From assembly GCF_000699445.3 (NCBI RefSeq), contig NC_067199.1, forward strand, positions 29,658,402 through 29,722,401: 64,000 nucleotides of DNA, written 5' to 3'. The stretch comes from Schistosoma haematobium. Lineage: Eukaryota > Platyhelminthes > Trematoda > Strigeidida > Schistosomatidae. A program made the position numbers and the translations under genes. The notes below the pieces were generated by a model, which did no database searches, had not been told where the DNA came from, and worked only from the letters and a program-made list of their open reading frames with translations. Shown one piece after another: positions 60,831-64,000 of this stretch; within the stretch, counting starts at the first letter, position 1, and each line of letters opens with the position of its first letter.

Positions 60831-62322
60831 ACATAAGACTGAACCCATGTTTAATTTAGAATCATTCCAGTCAATCTGAGTGACTATTTCATGGTTAGTT
60901 TTTTAAAATTTATTGGTGTTGTTTACGAATTCATAGGTGACATAAAGCAGATAAATAATAAATAAGTGTTTTATGATGATAAATTTCAAGTGCCAAATAA
61001 CGTAATCTCCCAAATCCCTAATTCTTAGTCTACATCTTCAAATCTCAGGTTGAAAACAGTTTTCTTTCAACAGATTATTCAATCTTTACCCTTTTTTATC
61101 TACTCTCAACGAGTTCTCTTCCAATTTATGGTATACAATACTCTTTTTCACGTATATTATCCTAATTTATGAAATTCCTATTCTTTGAACATCAAGATAT
61201 CACCAAACCATTTTTAAAATAAATCTATCTATTTATACAATTCGACCATGTACACAAATACACATGTACATTATTCCACCTCTGTTTCTTTAATGATTAA
61301 TGTAGCAATTTGATTTTAACGCTGTTTATTATTAAACAATGAAGAAAAACAAAACTCATAAAATTAATTATCATCTTGTGTCATTTTAAAGATGAAAATC
61401 ACTATTATTATTATTATTATTAGTAGTAGTAGTAGTAGTAGAAGTAGTATTATTACTATTGAAAATATCTTTTAAATTGTTTCCATTTTTATTTATTATT
61501 TTGTTTAAGTATTTATGTTTGTCTTCTAGTCTATCCATCTATCTATTGCTTGATCTATGTAAGGAAAAGAATACACATAACATTGTATATTCTCTAAGGT
61601 TTCTATTTTGTTTATTTGTATAGAATGTTAATGATAGTAAACTGGTGTATATCATAAAATAAAAATATAAAGGTTAAAATATTATCATAAACTGTGCTGT
61701 TAACACTACTACTGTTATTATTAGTAATATTGATAGTGTTGGTTTAAAAGATTAAAAGAAAATTGAATAATGAGAAATTATGGTCAATAGATTTAGAAAT
61801 TTTGTTTATTCACACTTGCTCACAGTAATTTATAGATGAAAATCAGATACATATATATTTATGATTATTCATATATACATGACGATACATAAAATCTACG
61901 AAAATTTTGAATCTATTTATTTATTTTCGACTATCATTTCCATCCTACTCTATCGTTCATTCTTCATCTGTATATTGTAGCAATCAGGATTTAATTTATA
62001 TCCATGATATTTACAAATAGTTTAATAATTTCAGGCTATACAGACATCTCTGTGATAAACAAATGGACATTGAGTGAAAAAGATAATGAGGTGGACAATA
62101 AAATATTAAGTGGAAGGGTATGGTTACTAAGCTAATTGTTTATTTTTATGTAAACATGTCTTTATATGTTTGTGTATATGTGTGCATAGTTGAGATGGGA
62201 AACGAATGTAAACCATAAATACCCCACCTCCCCCAAATTTTAATAATGATTACTACTGTTACATTGGGCAAGTTTTGAAGATTACTTCCAGATTAGGTAT
62301 TTGTTTTAACTAACATTTGTTC

Positions 62323-62323
<1 letters not shown>

Positions 62324-62353
<30 letters not shown>
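62324..62353. repeat. (TA)n microsatellite
   Basis: About 15 units, intergenic. Confidence 0.95.
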
Positions 62354-62356
<3 letters not shown>

Positions 62357-63264
62357 TAATGCGTAAAAGTTAAATGTCATTCAAATTAATGGAGGCATAA
62401 CTTTGAAAATTGTTAATTAATAAGTAACAAACTGTTTGATCGAATTTAAAGGCAACTTAAGAAAGTTTGCTATTTTTACAAAAAATAATTAGTTTCTGAC
62501 CAATATAGGATAGTTAATTATGTCACACTGTAGTGAACGAGAACACAGGCAAGGACAACCAAATGCATTTTAATACAATATTACAGAATATCTTGGTAAA
62601 ATCTGTGAACAATACAGTATATACTTCACTTGCAAATCCCCCATCAGTTGTCTCAGACTTTGTTGTTCCTCTATTTCCATACCAATCACTCTGTGTTCTC
62701 GTTCTCTTCTCTCCGATTTTATCAGCCTTCTACTACCAGGCATTCCACTTTCGACTAGTGATACATACTACTTATATCTGTTGACATCAATATCACACAT
62801 CACAATACCAATAACCACTGTATTCAATACTAAATATCTGGCTACACTTTTGGATCTTTTTAGTACAAAATATGAAATATACAAACCAATACTTAATCAT
62901 CAGGAATCTTAATCTTGAAAATTGAAAAAACGTATTAGAAAAGTGATAATCTACTATTTATCTTGTAGAATGTTTACTGATTTAAAACAAACGAAAAAAG
63001 GAAAAAGTCATAGAAATAGTTCAGAAAAAAAGTAGGTAATCCATTGACTCAATATACTATAATTACCGTATAAAAAACAAAGTGTATATTGGATAACAGT
63101 ATGTATATAGTAGAAAAGCTTGTACTAAACAAACAATGTGACAGCCAATATGTTTGTAGATTCCGATTGCTTTAAGTTTGTTACATTGATTAAAACAATT
63201 TTAATATTATTATTTAGCGACTTAAAAGCATTATAGTCGTTATAAAACTGGAACATCCTAGATT

Positions 63265-63420
63265 TTCAGCGTTTGCTTGAGATACCGAATGTCCTCGGTT
63301 TGATTCTCGCGTGCGTGACCGTGGATGTGCATTAGTGAGGAATCCTCTAATAGGACGAAATGATCGTCTATTGCTTCTAGGTTTTTAGTGATGGCTCAAC
63401 TTAAATCAGTTACATAACTT
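63265..63420 (+). mobile_element. SINE-HH, 5'-truncated
   Basis: CGGTTTGATTCTCGCG (B box), GATGTGCATTAGTGAGGAAT (core C3 to G), AGGACGAAATGATCGTC retained, and a degraded 3' end. Confidence 0.68.
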
Positions 63421-63757
63421 CAGTAAAATAATGTGATCAAAACATCTAGGTTCTGGCAGTTTTTTCTTATGGAGGATAATTATACCCAACATTATATGTG
63501 TTACTAAATTTTTCACTATAGAAAAGATAAATATCACTACTCCATCATAATGATCAACTCTTATTAAAATTTTATGCAGAGGAAAAAAACACGTAATAAA
63601 CATATAATTATTACTGTCAGTATTACTTGTGAAATTATAATTATCTAAATATGCTCTAGTTTACCTATCATTTCCGCTAAACAGTTTAAATGGCTGGTGC
63701 CATGAGTCCATAGAAATAAATAATATTTTATTATCTTCAAAACAAAGAATAAATTAA

Positions 63758-64000
63758 TACTTACTTACTTACGCCTGCTACCCCTTATGGAAGTGCATAG
63801 GCCGCTCACCAGCATTCGCCATTCAACCCTGTCCTCGGCAAACCTTTCCAGCTCTTCCCAGTTGCTATACATCCTATGTCTGTTTGCAATTCTTGATGCA
63901 GTGTGTTCTTCGGCTTTCCTCATTTTCGTTTCCCTTTTGGATTCCAAGTTTGGGCTTGCCTCATCATGTAGTTTGATGATTTTCTCAATGTATATCCTAT
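63758..64000 (-). mobile_element. RTE (SR2-like) 3' end, cut by the window edge
   Basis: (TTAC)n at 63758-63771, then the RTE C-terminal coding end. On the minus strand it carries [20 protein letters not shown], as in the 10.5 kb copy. Several frame breaks. It continues beyond 64000. Confidence 0.87.

Larger units (their letters stand above)
58440..63264. other. Intergenic, AT-rich
   Basis: TA microsatellites, (TAG)n near 61420, and one SINE remnant at 60690. 62535-62548 and 62691-62704 are a 14-bp perfect inverted repeat (GAACGAGAACACAG). No gene recognised. Confidence 0.5.

Noticed and set aside
62037..62119. An 83-bp open block between a CAG and a GGTATGG that looks like an exon (frame containing YTDISVINKWTLSEKDNEV)
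   Set aside because: No partner exons, no recognised domain, AT-rich context; splice-like signals this short occur by chance.
62535..62704. 14-bp inverted repeat (GAACGAGAACACAG) as possible element ends
   Set aside because: Too short, no TSD, no second copy noticed in the window.

Overview
The window looks like nuclear DNA of a blood fluke (genus Schistosoma). It is AT-rich, with small exons in long introns, many (TA)n microsatellites, an SR2/SjR2-like RTE retrotransposon, and dispersed repeats carrying the schistosome Sm-alpha-type hammerhead ribozyme. The species cannot be fixed from sequence alone.

Two protein-coding genes are supported, arranged tail to tail. (1) 825..25112, plus strand: an 11-exon, 5'-partial gene for the Ca2+-regulated mitochondrial aspartate/glutamate carrier (Aralar/citrin, SLC25A12/13 family). 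All splice phases agree and give 597 residues plus stop. About 75-80 N-terminal residues lie upstream of the window. (2) 28368..40600, minus strand: a complete 5-exon lysosomal beta-mannosidase (GH2, MANBA-like) of 976 residues with signal peptide, acid/base Glu and nucleophile Glu. The carrier would work in the inner mitochondrial membrane and the glycosidase in the lysosome; the sequence shows no functional link between them. The 3.25 kb between the two stop codons is intergenic. From 40.6 kb to the end (23.4 kb) I recognise no host gene.

The rest is dominated by retroelements. A near full-length RTE (10548..13763) sits antisense in a carrier intron with a target-site duplication (TSD) and a (TAAG)n tail. 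It is broken by two simple frameshifts. Other RTE pieces lie at 41.16-43.02 kb (interrupted by an unidentified insert with its own ORF), 47.07-47.52 kb (5'-inverted, with TSD) and at the right edge. A second 5'-truncated LINE with a (TGAC)n tail lies at 18.77 kb, and a probable Penelope-like fragment at 20.4 kb.

The most unusual content is a tRNA-derived SINE family, here called SINE-HH, with about 20 copies. Each unit has a Pol III A box and B box followed by a hammerhead-ribozyme module different from the Sm-alpha one. One copy (48993..49038, minus) has every conserved core base, all three stems and a GUC cleavage site. Several copies are 5'-inverted or palindromic, some inside clean TSDs. 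Two unlinked copies share the same inversion junction, which implies that an inverted-repeat SINE is itself mobile. Some units have a leader that repeats the element's own 3' end, as tandem or circular-RNA retrozymes do. The four Sm-alpha copies here all have damaged ribozyme cores.
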